A stretch of DNA of 64,000 nt from Glandiceps talaboti (lineage: Eukaryota; Hemichordata; Enteropneusta; Spengelidae): NCBI RefSeq assembly GCF_964340395.1, contig NC_135569.1:4324040-4388039 (forward strand), read 5' to 3'. A program made the position numbers and the translations under genes. The notes below the pieces were generated by a model. That model worked only from the letters and a program-made list of their open reading frames with translations. It ran no database searches and had not been told where the DNA came from. Below are positions 1 to 11,931 of this stretch, piece by piece (position 1 is the stretch's first letter; every line of letters begins with the position of its first letter).

Positions 1-20
1 AACGATTAAATGAATGTATG

Positions 21-52
<32 letters not shown>

Positions 53-347
53 TGTATGTATGTATGTGTGTGTATGTATGTATGTATGTATGTATGTATG
101 TATGTATGTATGTATGTATGTATGTATGTATGTATGAATGAATGAATGAATGAATGAATGAATAAATGAATGAATGAATGAATGAATGAATGAATGAATG
201 AGCGAATGGATGAATGAATGAATGAATGAATGAATGGATGAACTAACAAATAAACGAATAAATGACTACATGAGCATACATTTCCTAGCGCCTAATAAAA
301 CTTTTAATTTCAATGACAATAAATATGTACATTACTATTAAACTCAC
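1..347. repeat. (TATG)n and (GAAT)n microsatellite in a transporter intron
   Basis: From about 15 to 134 there are TATG repeats with one short TG interruption. From about 134 to 240 there are GAAT/GGAT repeats. The rest, up to the donor at 342-347, is AT-rich unique sequence with no feature I can see. Confidence 0.95.
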
Positions 348-503
348 CTGTTACCAATAATATCGTTGTTAAAGCTACAAAGTCAGGGTAAGCTGCCAAT
401 CCTGGTATATGCATAGGTACATACGTCATTGAAAAATTCTCTATTCTATTACCAATCATTGCATCCAGATAGCCACTCCATCCCCTTGCTACACTGGCCG
501 TTC
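348..503 (-). CDS. SLC7/CAT-like exon: [13 protein letters not shown] region
   Basis: The acceptor is TTTCCATAG/GAACGG and the donor is ACAG/GTGAGT. It encodes [18 protein letters not shown], an extracellular loop and the next helix [10 protein letters not shown]. Phase 1 at the donor means the next exon lies to the left, probably outside the window. Confidence 0.88.
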
Positions 504-964
504 CTATGGAAACATAATCAATGAATTTACTCATGACTTACTCTGAGATTGTGTAAGGGAAAATACACTTAGACTGTTAGCCACTTTTTAAAAAATACTA
601 AAAATAAAGGTATATAAAACTCCAGACAGACACAAGCAAACTATTTAATTTGGGATAATTATTTACCTATTACGTATTCAAGAATCATATTCCAACCAAT
701 CACAAAGGCCCACAGTTCACCAACTGTGACGTAGCTATAAACGTAAGCTGACCCTGATCTGGGCACACGGGCCCCAAACTCAGCATAGCATAATCCTGTA
801 ACAAAGAAAGAGATTTGTTCCTTTAATGGCATTCAATACATTTCACTAAAATATTAAAACCTTCTATATTACAAGTATTTCTATAAGCATTATTTCCCCG
901 CATCAGTTTCAAATTAACCCAGATCGTATAGATTTCAGTGAGTGCGTCTGTCTGTCTGTCTGTC

Positions 965-1001
<37 letters not shown>

Positions 1002-1574
1002 ATGGATGTATGTATGTATGTATGTATGTATGTATGTATGTATGTATGTATGTATGTATGTATGTATGTATGCATGGATGGATGGATGGATGGATGGATG
1101 GATGGATGTACAAAATGTATGTATGTATGTATTTCGGACACAAGCGGCAATGTTATGTTTTGGGTGATGATAAGGGATAAAAAGATCTTCAATTATTTTT
1201 TTTTAATTATTCAGAAATGTTCCAAAATTACATAAACTATAAACTGAAAATGACACTAATCGTAGACACCTTGGCACAACATGATCTTACGATGTTGCTA
1301 GTATACATACCTGCCAGTATAGACGCTACAGCTGCCACAAAGAAGGACAAAATAATTGATGGTCCGGCTACGTCCCTAGCAACTTGTCCTGCAATGACGT
1401 ACAAACCTGCACCAAGGGTACTACCAACACCAAGTGCTGTCAAATCAACAGTATCCAGACATCGTTTCAGTTCACTCTCCTCTACATAAGCCACGTTTAT
1501 ATACTTCTTCCGCAGAACTCTTAATTTAAAACGTTGATAAAACATTTCAGTGAGGCGACGTCTTACATATTCAC
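348..1574 (-). CDS. SLC7 cationic amino-acid transporter (CAT-like), 5' part, three exons
   Basis: Family role: a plasma-membrane carrier for cationic amino acids (APC superfamily, CAT subfamily of SLC7). Three exons, 1311-1574, 667-795 and 348-503, are joined by GT-AG introns that are all phase 1. The joined reading shows CAT landmarks in order: [19 protein letters not shown] (first transmembrane helix with the unwound GVGSTLGAG motif), [10 protein letters not shown], a hydrophobic helix ending SILAG, then [41 protein letters not shown] split across an intron, and [13 protein letters not shown]. The order and sequence match vertebrate CAT1-CAT3 closely. The likely start is the Met before FYQRF (about 1540); an upstream non-coding or short coding exon is possible because the exon opens in phase 1. 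The remaining 10 or so helices lie left of the window. Exon 1 is sandwiched between (TATG)n arrays. The family call is firm; the exact paralogue is not. Confidence 0.93.
667..795 (-). CDS. SLC7/CAT-like exon: [20 protein letters not shown] region
   Basis: The acceptor is TTTGTTACAG/GATTATGC and the donor is GTAATAG/GTAAAT. The frame holds no Met and is short. It reads [18 protein letters not shown], then the TVGELWAF helix, one of the most conserved CAT segments. Phase 1 at both ends matches its neighbours. Confidence 0.9.
948..1132. repeat. Compound microsatellite TCTG-TG-TATG-GATG
   Basis: Blocks in order: (TCTG)n at about 948-970, (TG)n at 971-996, (TATG)n at 997-1073 and (GATG)n at 1074-1107, then a short TATG run at about 1116-1131. 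It lies in the intron between the first two recognised transporter exons. Open frames here (MYVC... or HTYI...) are repeat translations. Confidence 0.97.
1311..1574 (-). CDS. SLC7/CAT-like exon: N-terminus and first helices
   Basis: The acceptor is TATAACAG/GTGAATATG on the minus strand and the donor is GGCAG/GTATGT. The exon encodes the cytosolic N-terminus, TM1 with GVGSTLGAG and TM2 up to SILAG. It starts and ends in phase 1. Confidence 0.9.
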
Positions 1575-1623
1575 CTGTTATAGAGAAAAGAGGGAACATT
1601 TCACATACAACATATGCATATTA

Positions 1624-1748
1624 ATATGTATGTATGTATGTATATGTATGTACATGTATGTATGTATGTATGTATGTATGTATGTATGTATGTATGTATG
1701 TATGTATGTATGTATGTATGTATGTATGTATGTATGTATGTATGTATG

Positions 1749-1779
<31 letters not shown>

Positions 1780-1860
1780 GTGTGTGTGTGTGTGTGTGTG
1801 TGGTTGTGTATGTATGTATGTATGTATGTATGTATGTATGTATGTATGTATGTATGTATG

Positions 1861-1891
<31 letters not shown>

Positions 1892-1990
1892 TGTATGTAT
1901 GTATGTATGTATGTATGTATGTATGTATGTATGTATGTATGTATGGATGGATGGATGGATGGATGGATGGATGTATGGATGTATGTACGT
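1624..1990. repeat. (TATG)n array with TG interruption and GATG tail
   Basis: There is about 150 bp of TATG, a TG tract at about 1780-1807, about 130 bp more TATG with one frame slip near 1889, then (GATG)n at about 1945-1975. It starts about 50 bp upstream of the transporter exon acceptor. Confidence 0.97.
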
Positions 1991-3030
1991 GGATATCTCC
2001 TAGGCTGTGTATGTAAGCACTAAACATTTGCATACTGAAATGGTGAATGACAGCTTCCACAGTTTTAAATAATGCCAAGAATACTGAAACTGCTAAAGAT
2101 TCAGTGCATCATGTATTCACATTTGTTCGTTTAGGTTGACAAAATAATTTAAATAAATTTCAAATCACCACAACCACTATGGTGTCATTTGGCACTAGAT
2201 CTTTGTTAACAGTGGTCACATATTTCAATAACTCCCATGATATAGCTAAGTCGCATATATTAAAATCCATGCAACTGTTGAAGGCTGAGTAATCCTAGTC
2301 GAGTGACAGCTGGTACATGGTCGTTTGAATTCAGATCCAGGCATTACGTAGTTATGTCGGTGTATCATCTGGTACGAAAAGTCGAATTCTTTGCTAATTT
2401 ATGATACTATATTCCCCTGATTTGGAAATATGAAAGACCTAAGGTGCCTTGTCACTACGAGTCTTGCGACAAACCAGCAGGTCACTAGTATTTTCCGACT
2501 GAATGAAGAAACATGTTGTGATGTAATACAGTTATTTGGTAGAAATGATGGCAATCTGGATCATTGTGACCCATTTAATTCCAGCAACACAAAACTAGTG
2601 ACGTAGACACGGGTTATCATGACGTAGCACGACCAGGGTATATGATCCATATTTTCTTTTCAAAGACAATAACTTGACTTGTGCGTGTAAACCGGGTTGC
2701 TCTATTCGACTTTCAGAAATATGAATCATGCAGTGATATTACTGAAAAAAGATAAGTCAATCAGATAGCATGATGTTTTAAGGTAGCTGTCATTATATAA
2801 GCCGGGGTGTGGCGGGGTTAAAGGAATTATGAAATTTCTAATTTTATTGATTTTAACTAATCTCGTGACATCGTAATACATGTAGCAGTCTTTTCATTCC
2901 TAATTTCTATGTAACTTTACAAATGTTGCATTTTACTACTACCTCTTGTTTGAAATTGTGAAGTCACTCATTTGTCTTTGTCGTATGAAATTAATAGAAA
3001 CATTTAAAATGTGACGTATTACATTTTCAA
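1991..3030. other. Unassigned stretch upstream of the transporter gene
   Basis: This is AT-rich unique sequence. I see no convincing exon, promoter motif or repeat. Any 5' untranslated exon of the transporter could lie here. Confidence 0.4.
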
Positions 3031-3256
<226 letters not shown>

Positions 3257-3975
3257 CCGCCCTTATGAAAATAGTGAGACTGTTTATTTAGCCAATGACA
3301 ATATGCGTTGATCCATGAAGCAAAAGTAACTTGAGATATTTGCACAATGTATATAGTTACTGTTAAATTTCTGTGTTGTCGATAGGAGATATAACTGTCA
3401 TTTGTAAATTTAGTGGTGGTCTTAGATTGCATGTACAACTGTAGCTGTGTTTTTTTACAACAGAAGCCAGTTAACCCGTAGGATATGGTTAACCTGAAAC
3501 AGACGTTTGTCATCTGTCGTATATTTCGACAAGAATTTCATGAAATATGATTGCTACATTTCATCGTCTGCCGGCTCTTCAAAAATCTTACCAAGTTCAC
3601 ACAAAATTGTGAGACATTGCAGCCGATTTGACGGTCTTAGCTTACTCTTTCGTTACAGAAGTGATGCGAACTTGTGAATAGCAGTACAAAACATAAACGA
3701 CCAACCAATTTACGTCACACATGTCAGCCACATACTTTGTAGTGCCAGTGGCACAAGCTGAGTTTGTAAGCTTTGTGTTAACATAAAACCTTGATAAAGC
3801 TACTCTAGTATAATGCTAATACTAATGTATCCGTTTTATGACATTTAGAATTGTCTCCTGGCACTGTTAGAACAGTCATCGGATCGTTTGTAAGTCGCGA
3901 TCGTGTCTTAATACCAGGTTTGAGTTTAGTCAATTGCAAGTGATGGTCAGTAAGTAGAATACTGTGAATACCTTT
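3257..3975. other. Unassigned stretch with one weak minus-strand open frame
   Basis: At about 3808-3955 on the minus strand an open frame reads TKLKPGIKTRSRLTNDP and runs to a stop, behind a TATTCACAG acceptor-like site. It could be a terminal exon, but no homology or partner exon supports it. Confidence 0.2.
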
Positions 3976-4208
3976 TAAATACACACACATACATCCACAT
4001 ACATACACACACATCCATCCATCCATCCATCCATCCATACATACATACATACATACATACATACATACATACATACATACACACACACACATACATACAT
4101 ACATACATACATACATACATACATACATACATACATACATACATACATACATACATACATACATACATACATACATACATACATACATACATACATACAT
4201 ACATACAT

Positions 4209-4246
<38 letters not shown>

Positions 4247-4313
4247 GCAAACACACAAACACATCCACACAGACAGACAAACAAACAAACAAACACACAC
4301 ACACACACACACA
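3976..4313. repeat. Compound microsatellite (CATC)(CATA)(CA)(CAGA)(CAAA)
   Basis: Read on the minus strand, the order is TTTG, TCTG, TG, TATG, GATG, the same order and polarity as the array at 948-1132. Confidence 0.96.
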
Positions 4314-7300
4314 AGTGTATATCAGTTAATTTGACCCCTTTTACTTCTGTTTTAGATTGAGTACAAAATTGGGCGTATGGCGTGGTCATGTGGAAGCTGT
4401 CAATAAAATTGTGTTGTGTAAACTAGATTAACATAGGACATACCGTGCACAAACATCTGTTTTGAGCGACTAATAGTAGACAAAAGATATATTTGTCAAC
4501 TCTTCCAACATATTACCAGCATTTTCCCAAAAGCAAATTGACACATGTGAAATATTGATCAACATACACGTTTTTCAACATGCAAAAGAGCTACGCATGC
4601 CATGCCGGCATTCTATAGTTATTCTGTTTCTGCAGTCCTACTTTCGCGCCAAAACGTTTCTGACGACAGAAACGCTACTTTCCCGCTTAAATTTTTGACG
4701 ACAGAAACAGCTGTTAGTTGATAATATTTGGATTGATTTTGAGTTAATTTTAGAAGTGATCAGTATTATTCTTCTCTCTCAAATCAATCATAACCATGCC
4801 ATATTTATCGTTTTCTAAAAGACCATACTTTGCAATTTGTATAAGCATGGATACCATTTGTATGACTCAAGTAATGGTAGTCAAAACTCAGTCGCAAGCC
4901 TTTCAGTACTGAAGCAAAGAACAGGGTGATTTTCTCTCTCAATGAACCATCTATCTTTGATAATATAGTCGTCGTTATCTTTTTTTTTTTTTTAAAAAGA
5001 GACCGTGCTGTTTTTAACGATAATTTCGATGAATCTGGTTTAAAATAGAAATAGAAATATCGTCCATCTTCTGTTACAGAAAAAAACCAAGAAATAATTA
5101 TTTTTTGCTATTAATGTTAAAATTCCACTAGGGGAATTATTTTTTTTTTAGATCAGACAACCATTGAGCAATACATTCACAGAAATTTGTTAAAATACCA
5201 ATAATTTGAAAATAAATATACGTGATATAAGTTGAAATCATTCGGTGGAGTGCTGGATTTTAGGTGCAGACCCCAAAAAAATCAATTTTATAGGATATAT
5301 TGCACAATTATGTGAACTACTACGTACACAAATATGTTTACCGCAATACGTGATTCAATACTATTTAGGGGGGGTGTATGGTATTACGATTTAGTCGTTA
5401 TATCGAACAAAATATAGTTTCAAAGAACGTGCAGCTTTGAATGGGAGTTTTAAGCTCTTCATACATGTGAATATGTTTCAAATTTGGAACGGGATAAATT
5501 TTCATTGTTACGTTAGTACAGTCAGACCATATGTATTTTATACCGTAGCGAATACACACTACCGACCTACAGGTAATATTGACGTGATGACGGTTCATTC
5601 GTTGCCCTTTTTATTTTCATCTAGAATAATACACGATTTTTTAAAAAAACACTAGTGCCTTTTTGTGTTCACAATTTTGTTCGTTTAGTATTGGTTCGTC
5701 TCAATAAAAGATTTTTTATTCAGTAACAATATGGTTTTTTCGTATATTACTTCAGATGGACGTGACGGTTTTTACAATGTAAAATAAACGATAAATATAT
5801 GTACTCCGTAACCAGAACAAACACGTTCGGCTTGATGTCAACATTTTCAATCCATCAACAAAAATAAAAACCAATAACTAAATGAATGAAATAATGATAA
5901 CAATTCAATCCAACAGTAAGAAATATGTTTTATCATTTATAGTTTGAATCCTAGCTATTTGTATCACCATGTCGTTTCCATGGCAACATGAGCCGTACGT
6001 AGTCCAAAAACCCCGTTTCAGAGTTTGAGTACTTGTGGTACTCTATCGACACATGATTTCGTTATTTTGGGTTAAACAAATAAATACTAAAAAAAATATT
6101 ATAAACCAACACCCCCCCCCCTCAATGAAAGCAGCGTTAAAATTTCATCCGTGTGATTTTCCCGCCATTTTCCAAAAAAGTATAGTTTATAACGTAAAAT
6201 AAATTTAAACCTTAATTTTAATGATTCAATGATATGACTGACATAGTCCATATATTATCATAGTATATCATACCTGTGTAACAGCTAGCTCATAACTGAA
6301 CCACTTTATCACCAGATATCACGATCATCTCCACTGTTAACAAATAGTGGTCCTAAAATTTAACTATTCGCTTGTCCAAAAACACATTTTCTCGTCTGTC
6401 ACTTACCTCCGTTGTTCAGGCTAGATTATACTGTGGTAGTCACAAAGTCAGTCGTATATTTAGTTTCATCTGCCAAATTCAATGGACACGTTTCAACAGG
6501 CTGCTCGGTCGCTGACATGCAGTGTGCTATAAAAACCGTGGGTTGGCTTGTGTGTACACGTAGGAGGTCCGCTCAGCTGTCAACAGTGATATTCATAAAA
6601 TACAAACGTCATATTATGGCACACCATTTTGCTGTACTGCGCATGCTCAAAAATAAAACATTGTTTGTAATAGTGTACTTATTGGCTAATGACGTCATTT
6701 CACTATCGTATGTATTCGAATTCATTCCATTTTATTATTATGAGTGTGTTTCCATTCAACATGCGCCGGTCTAAAATCATGATGGCAAAGTCAACAAAAT
6801 AAAACAGATGCACAATGTAATCGGCTTTGAAAATGAGATATTTATTCTATATCAGCAATTATAAAAATTCTTGCAATTTATACAATAACTGTACGTACAC
6901 TCATAAGAAGATATAAAAATATCCGACAATCTCGATTCACCACTGGGTGACATACACCTTGGCAAGACGGAATTTGGAAAGTACACTAAGATGATATCCG
7001 AGTAAGTTTTGAATAAATACTACATGAAGTACAATTATATTATATAATTTTTGGTTCAGAGCATGCATTGGTACGAGTATATATATTATATCGACTTTCC
7101 TTTCAGGGCTTGAACTCTTGTGAGTAGGACGGTACCAGTAGTAGGAAGCCCATATGTTAAAGATACGCCACAAGCGTTCATGAACCTATTTCCTTCGTTT
7201 TTACGACAGGTGGACGGAACACACTATTCAACACACCTGTTGTGTTGCTCATTCAAATGTTCTCCTTATCAGAGTCTTTCAAGCTGAATTGGGAAAGACG

Positions 7301-7583
7301 TCGACGTAAAAGCCATTATTCAAAGAAATGAAATGTTTTTTAGCAAATGCACACTTTTCACTCGGACTTTGATGTAGAATTAGTTAATCATAAATAATAC
7401 ACAAATCGACTTTTCTGTCTCGATGAATAAAATTGAGAATATATTGACCACGTATTCCAATGATAACTGAATATTAGGCCAAAAAAATAGTGTGGTTCCG
7501 ATAACGCCCAATTTCAAAATAGGTAGGATTTTTAATTTTTTTTTATCTTCGAAGATCTGCTGAAATGTTCTCTTCATACTCAC
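4314..7583. other. Unassigned AT-rich stretch
   Basis: Unique AT-rich DNA with homopolymer runs (T13 near 4981, C9 near 6111). Open frames at 5.4-5.7 and 6.4-6.8 kb lack homology, splice support and repeats, and read as chance frames. I see no gene I can support. Confidence 0.4.
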
Positions 7584-7667
7584 AGAGGTCAACAGAGACT
7601 TCTCATTGATGTACCCATACTTTACATACGCAGAAGACGCATCGTGTGGTACGCTGTATTCCGCCAT
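7584..7667 (-). CDS. Possible first coding exon, unknown protein (MAEYSVPHD...)
   Basis: On the minus strand AACATGG gives a good start context. The frame runs 28 codons, MAEYSVPHDASSAYVKYGYI followed by NEKSLLTS, to a consensus donor ACCTCT/GTGAGT. The codon content is much less AT-rich than the sequence after the donor, as expected for exon followed by intron. Reading through instead gives a 95-residue frame with a hydrophobic, AT-rich tail, which I think is intron. I do not recognise the protein and found no convincing second exon between here and the transporter gene. It does not fit the transporter, whose first recognised exon needs phase 1 while this exon ends in phase 0. Confidence 0.4.
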
Positions 7668-8227
7668 GTTGTTTTGACTACACAATAACGTCTTCAAATC
7701 TCACAATTTCTCGCGCGACTTTGTACTTTTTTTTTATTTTTCGACAATTTTTTTTTTCAAATTACCTAAAAAAATGTTTAGGGTGGCAGTAAAAAACTAG
7801 GTTGGGTCGGGTTAACGGAACCAAACCATTTTTTTGGAGGGGGGGGGGGGGCTTTATCCTGCAAAGATTTGTGTTTGAATTTTTTTAAAAGGAAAAGAAA
7901 CAAATGTACTCATAAAAAGAAAGCCATTGCAAAAGTTCTGACTAGGACGTATAGAAGTTCATTTTTTCTCTTTTTACGAACATAAAATTGCAATCATATA
8001 CTGTCAGTAATAATCTGCACTTAATAAACCATGACTAACTTGTCACGTGACTTCTTCCACAAGATATCATGCCATCAAAATTGTTTCTATGTTATCAAAA
8101 TAAATCTTTAAAAAGTTTTATTAAAAAATAATACTGTTTACGGTATAAAAAGAAACTTGATGTTGAAGCCTCCCACTAACAACTTACAAATATTTGTGCC
8201 TTAAAGGCCTAAAATGTATTTCATATC

Positions 8228-8262
<35 letters not shown>

Positions 8263-8543
8263 ATTACTGAAAATGGAATTACTGCACATTTTCAGGTTAT
8301 TAATATATCATATGATTTCAGAAATAAATAAATATTGATTGGGCTAAACGCACCTGGGATTGTCATCGTAATATTCAAATTATAATTGCTTGATATGCTA
8401 ATCAAGCAGAATAATAATACGTCATTGTTGCCCCCTGCGTCTGATAAATCATGCCTGTGTACGTATAAAATAATTCATGGTTGCACCAGCATAAGATTAT
8501 AGAGGGGTACGTACGTATCGTACATATCGAAGTCTGTGTGGGC
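7668..8543. other. Unassigned stretch downstream of the ETS gene
   Basis: It holds homopolymers (G11 near 7841), a short (TCAA)n run at about 8229-8262 and AT-rich sequence that may include the ETS gene's 3' untranslated region. No coding exon is supported. Confidence 0.4.
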
Positions 8544-8899
8544 TCACGCATCGCTCACTGTTGCATAGCATTGTAAGTCACTCTTCGGATTATTGATGTA
8601 ACGATCGTATATCGTCACATAATCTGGTCGAAATTTGAATTGCAGCTTTCCCCGGCAATTATCCATCACTCGCTTTTTTGTATAGTCCCTCATCGCTCTT
8701 GACATTTTCTGGTACGTCATGACCTTTTGGTGACCTTTTTGTCTTCCCCACTCAGCGGCTATAACCTCCTTGTGTTCACTGACGAATCTGAAAAGTCCTC
8801 TAGACTTGTCCGTCCAATGCACACACTGACTGAAGTCTCCGTTGTGAAGATGATGCATAAGGAATTTCCACAATATCTTCTTCTCTTTCTTAGGTGGTT
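8544..8899 (-). CDS. ETS DNA-binding domain exon (terminal)
   Basis: The acceptor is GTTTACAG/AACCACC, phase 1, and the stop is TGA at 8544-8546. Key segments: KKILWKFLMHHL (helix 1), CVHWTDKSRGLFRF (first strands), EWGRQKGHQKVMTYQKM and SRAMRDYTKK (recognition helix with both DNA-contacting arginines), then GKLQFKF. The usual YYY after the second arginine is DYT here. About 30 residues follow the domain. Confidence 0.92.
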
Positions 8900-11864
8900 C
8901 TGTAAACATTCAGAGAAGCTGTGTCACGGAAATTATTTTCAGTGGGTGGATGGTGATGAGGGAAGTGGTGGTGGAGATGGTGTTGGGAGAGGGTTAATAA
9001 GATAAATGCGAAACCTACAGATGCCATCAAACATATATAATTGATCAGTATACTTTACAGGCCATGAACCGATACGGCAAAATATCGCCCTCTGGAGGCC
9101 AGTTATGAAATTTGTTGTTCTGTCCATGGAAATGTGATACTTTCATCGTCTGCCTGAACATATCGAATATGGAGAAACACAACTCCGGGAGCGTATTTCA
9201 ATGATACTTTTCTATTTTGCGTAAACTTCCGTGCTTTAACAACTTTGAGCAATATCGAAAGTTATTGATAGCTACCTATATCTGGTCTTGGTTTTCGTGG
9301 TCTCCCTCTCTTTCTCTTAACTGGTTCCGGTTCTGCAGTTTGTTGTTCTGGCTGAGTTATACTTTCTTGCCCAGTCTTTTGAATCTGAATTTAAAAAGAA
9401 AGAAAGAATTTGTTTACTTGCGTATATTTCGATAACTTTGCTAGATATCACGGTTAAGAAATTGGTTACAGTATGTTCCCCTTTCTGCATTTTGTGATTG
9501 TATTGCGATAAGGAGAGAGTTAATGCGAGCTGTCCGGAGTGTAGAGAGTAGAAATTGTGACAGACACCCTCTAACGGTCCAGTTATCATTTCGCAAAGTT
9601 GTTATACGACTTTCTTTGTATATTTTTTCCACTTCTAGTAACTACCAGTATGGATTCTTTTCATAACTGACTATAGGTTAGAGCATAACAGTGCGTGTAT
9701 ATCACCTGCGCGTACAGAATACATGGTGTTCTGTCATGTGTATATGGTAGAAGACGCTATAAATAACTTACATCTTCGAAAGCTTGGTAAAGTTGCACTC
9801 CGGCAGACTGTGACAACTCTTCGGAATGGTTGGAATCTTCAGTGGAAAAGTCTATCGATTCCTCGTCTGTCTGTACACTTCCTTGAGAACTCTGTCGACA
9901 TTGTAAATCAGTCCAAGTCTTTCCAGTAGAATCGTTCGACTCATCACCGTCACAAATTGACGACAAATCGGTTTTCATGGTTCCCATTTGAGACTGAAGT
10001 TCTTGAATCTGGGTAGATAACAAGCTGGAGTTATTGGAGTTGTCGTCATGACAACTTGAAGTTGGAAAATTGGTAGCCATAGTATCGGTATCATTTTGAT
10101 GTCCTTGTACCTGCGCAGTCGATCGATTTGAATGATGTGAGTCGTCACCATGGCAATTGAATAACGGACTGGGTATCAAAGTTTCTGAGATTTGTTGACA
10201 GTCGTGCACCTGCGGAGACTGACAACAGCTGTCGTCATAGCAACTAGGTGGTGGGTTAGTAACTATAGACTGTATCGTAGTTTGCTGATATCCATGTACC
10301 ATGTTTGAATCTAATAGAGTCGTATAGTATCCATTTTCGCGTATTTGTGTCGTTGGCAATATGTTGTGTCCACAACTTCGACTGACATCGACGGACACAT
10401 GGCCTGCTACGGATTGACCGGTACCCCAATGCTGGTGTTGATTTGGAAACCGTGTCGGGTCATTAGACTGGCAGAGATGTTGACCGCTATCGCTATAGCA
10501 ACTTGACAAACCCCCATCGTCAGGAGACGGGGGTGCACTTATGAAAGCATCATCACAAGGCAACGCCTTCCCGTAAGTTTGACCAAGAACTAGTAAAAAT
10601 GAAGATGAAAAGCAAAGTTTACATATAAAACACATAATGTATTTTGTATTTGAATTTTGATTTAAAAAAAATCTTCATAAAATCTACATGTGGACATGCA
10701 GTGTATAATAATTTGTATATTTCCAGTTCTTCAAAATTTACAGCCTGTGTCATATTAGTGTTCTCTGGCTCTGTTTGATACAACCACACACAGAAACCTG
10801 TACGAAACTACACATGCTACATTTTAAGATAACAAGATTGAACGCATACAGTTTCTTGCGATATTTTGTCTAAATGAACTGAACTAATGTGTCACTATGC
10901 AGGCATCAAAACATTGGCGCCCGCGTGTCTGCGTCTAGTGCAATAAATTTAAATGGTTTTCTTCATGTAGTCAACATGTAGCAAGAAATTGCGATTTTGC
11001 TATCTTGAATTGTAGAATGTGCAGTTTCTTATTGGTTTCTGCATGGTTGCATCAAACAGAGCCAGTGAACACTAGCATGGAACGGGCTGCACGTGTACAA
11101 TTATTAATGCTGAGCACGTGCCGCACGTAAGTAAACATTATTCGTGAACGCAAAAACAACTTGAACTCATCCTTACCCACTTTATAGCATTCAAAGTAAT
11201 CTATAACTACATCTCTGTCTGTATGGCCATTGAAATATTCCCTTGACTTGAAGCTAAGCGTTCGTCCTGTTATTTCTTGTTCACAAGCAATTTCAGAAAA
11301 CGTATTGTTTAATTCGAACTTGTTGTTAACGTAGCTCAAGAACTGAGAGACCATTTCCGTTGACCATTCGTTGCAGTCTGAAACAGAATAAATAAATATT
11401 AAGGTTTAAATTTTATCATATGGATATTTCAGATCTTGGTGTAAAATATTTGAAGTTAGCCAGTTAAAAAAAGTAGTCATTCATCATGTGGCATTACATG
11501 TATCTGTGAGAGTGACGTCACCAAGCCTGTATGCAAATTAGTTCAACGTAATTTAATCTTACTGTTCTAATTGGATAATCACTATCAAATTTGAATATGT
11601 TCAACATAGCAGATTTATCAAACTTGTTGTAGTAAAACTGACATGGGAAGAACGAAATACATAAACTATGTACTCATTCAGTTTGTCTAAGGGAACTTGG
11701 TTGTAAACAGTGTTAGATATAAGTTTTCGTGTGATTTGAAAAAAACAAACAAGAACAACGCAATCATTCACGAATTTCTTCCATATGCTGGACCTTGTAC
11801 ATGCGTGTCTGCTCACGTGTTTAGTTTCATATTTATGACTGTCTGTCGGTCTGGCTGTCCACTT

Positions 11865-11931
<67 letters not shown>

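Noticed and set aside
1614-2003. Long open frames of MYVC or HTYI repeats here and at 948, 3976, 14315, 15948, 18508, 32014, 56545 and 57353
   Set aside because: They are translations of (TATG)n in several frames and both strands; no coding evidence outside the repeat.
6412-6774. 120-codon plus-strand frame
   Set aside because: No start context, homology or splice partner; the composition is that of surrounding DNA.
9317-9589. Minus-strand frame of 90 codons over the AT-hook exon
   Set aside because: It is a different frame from the one that encodes the AT-hook and agrees in phase with neighbouring exons.
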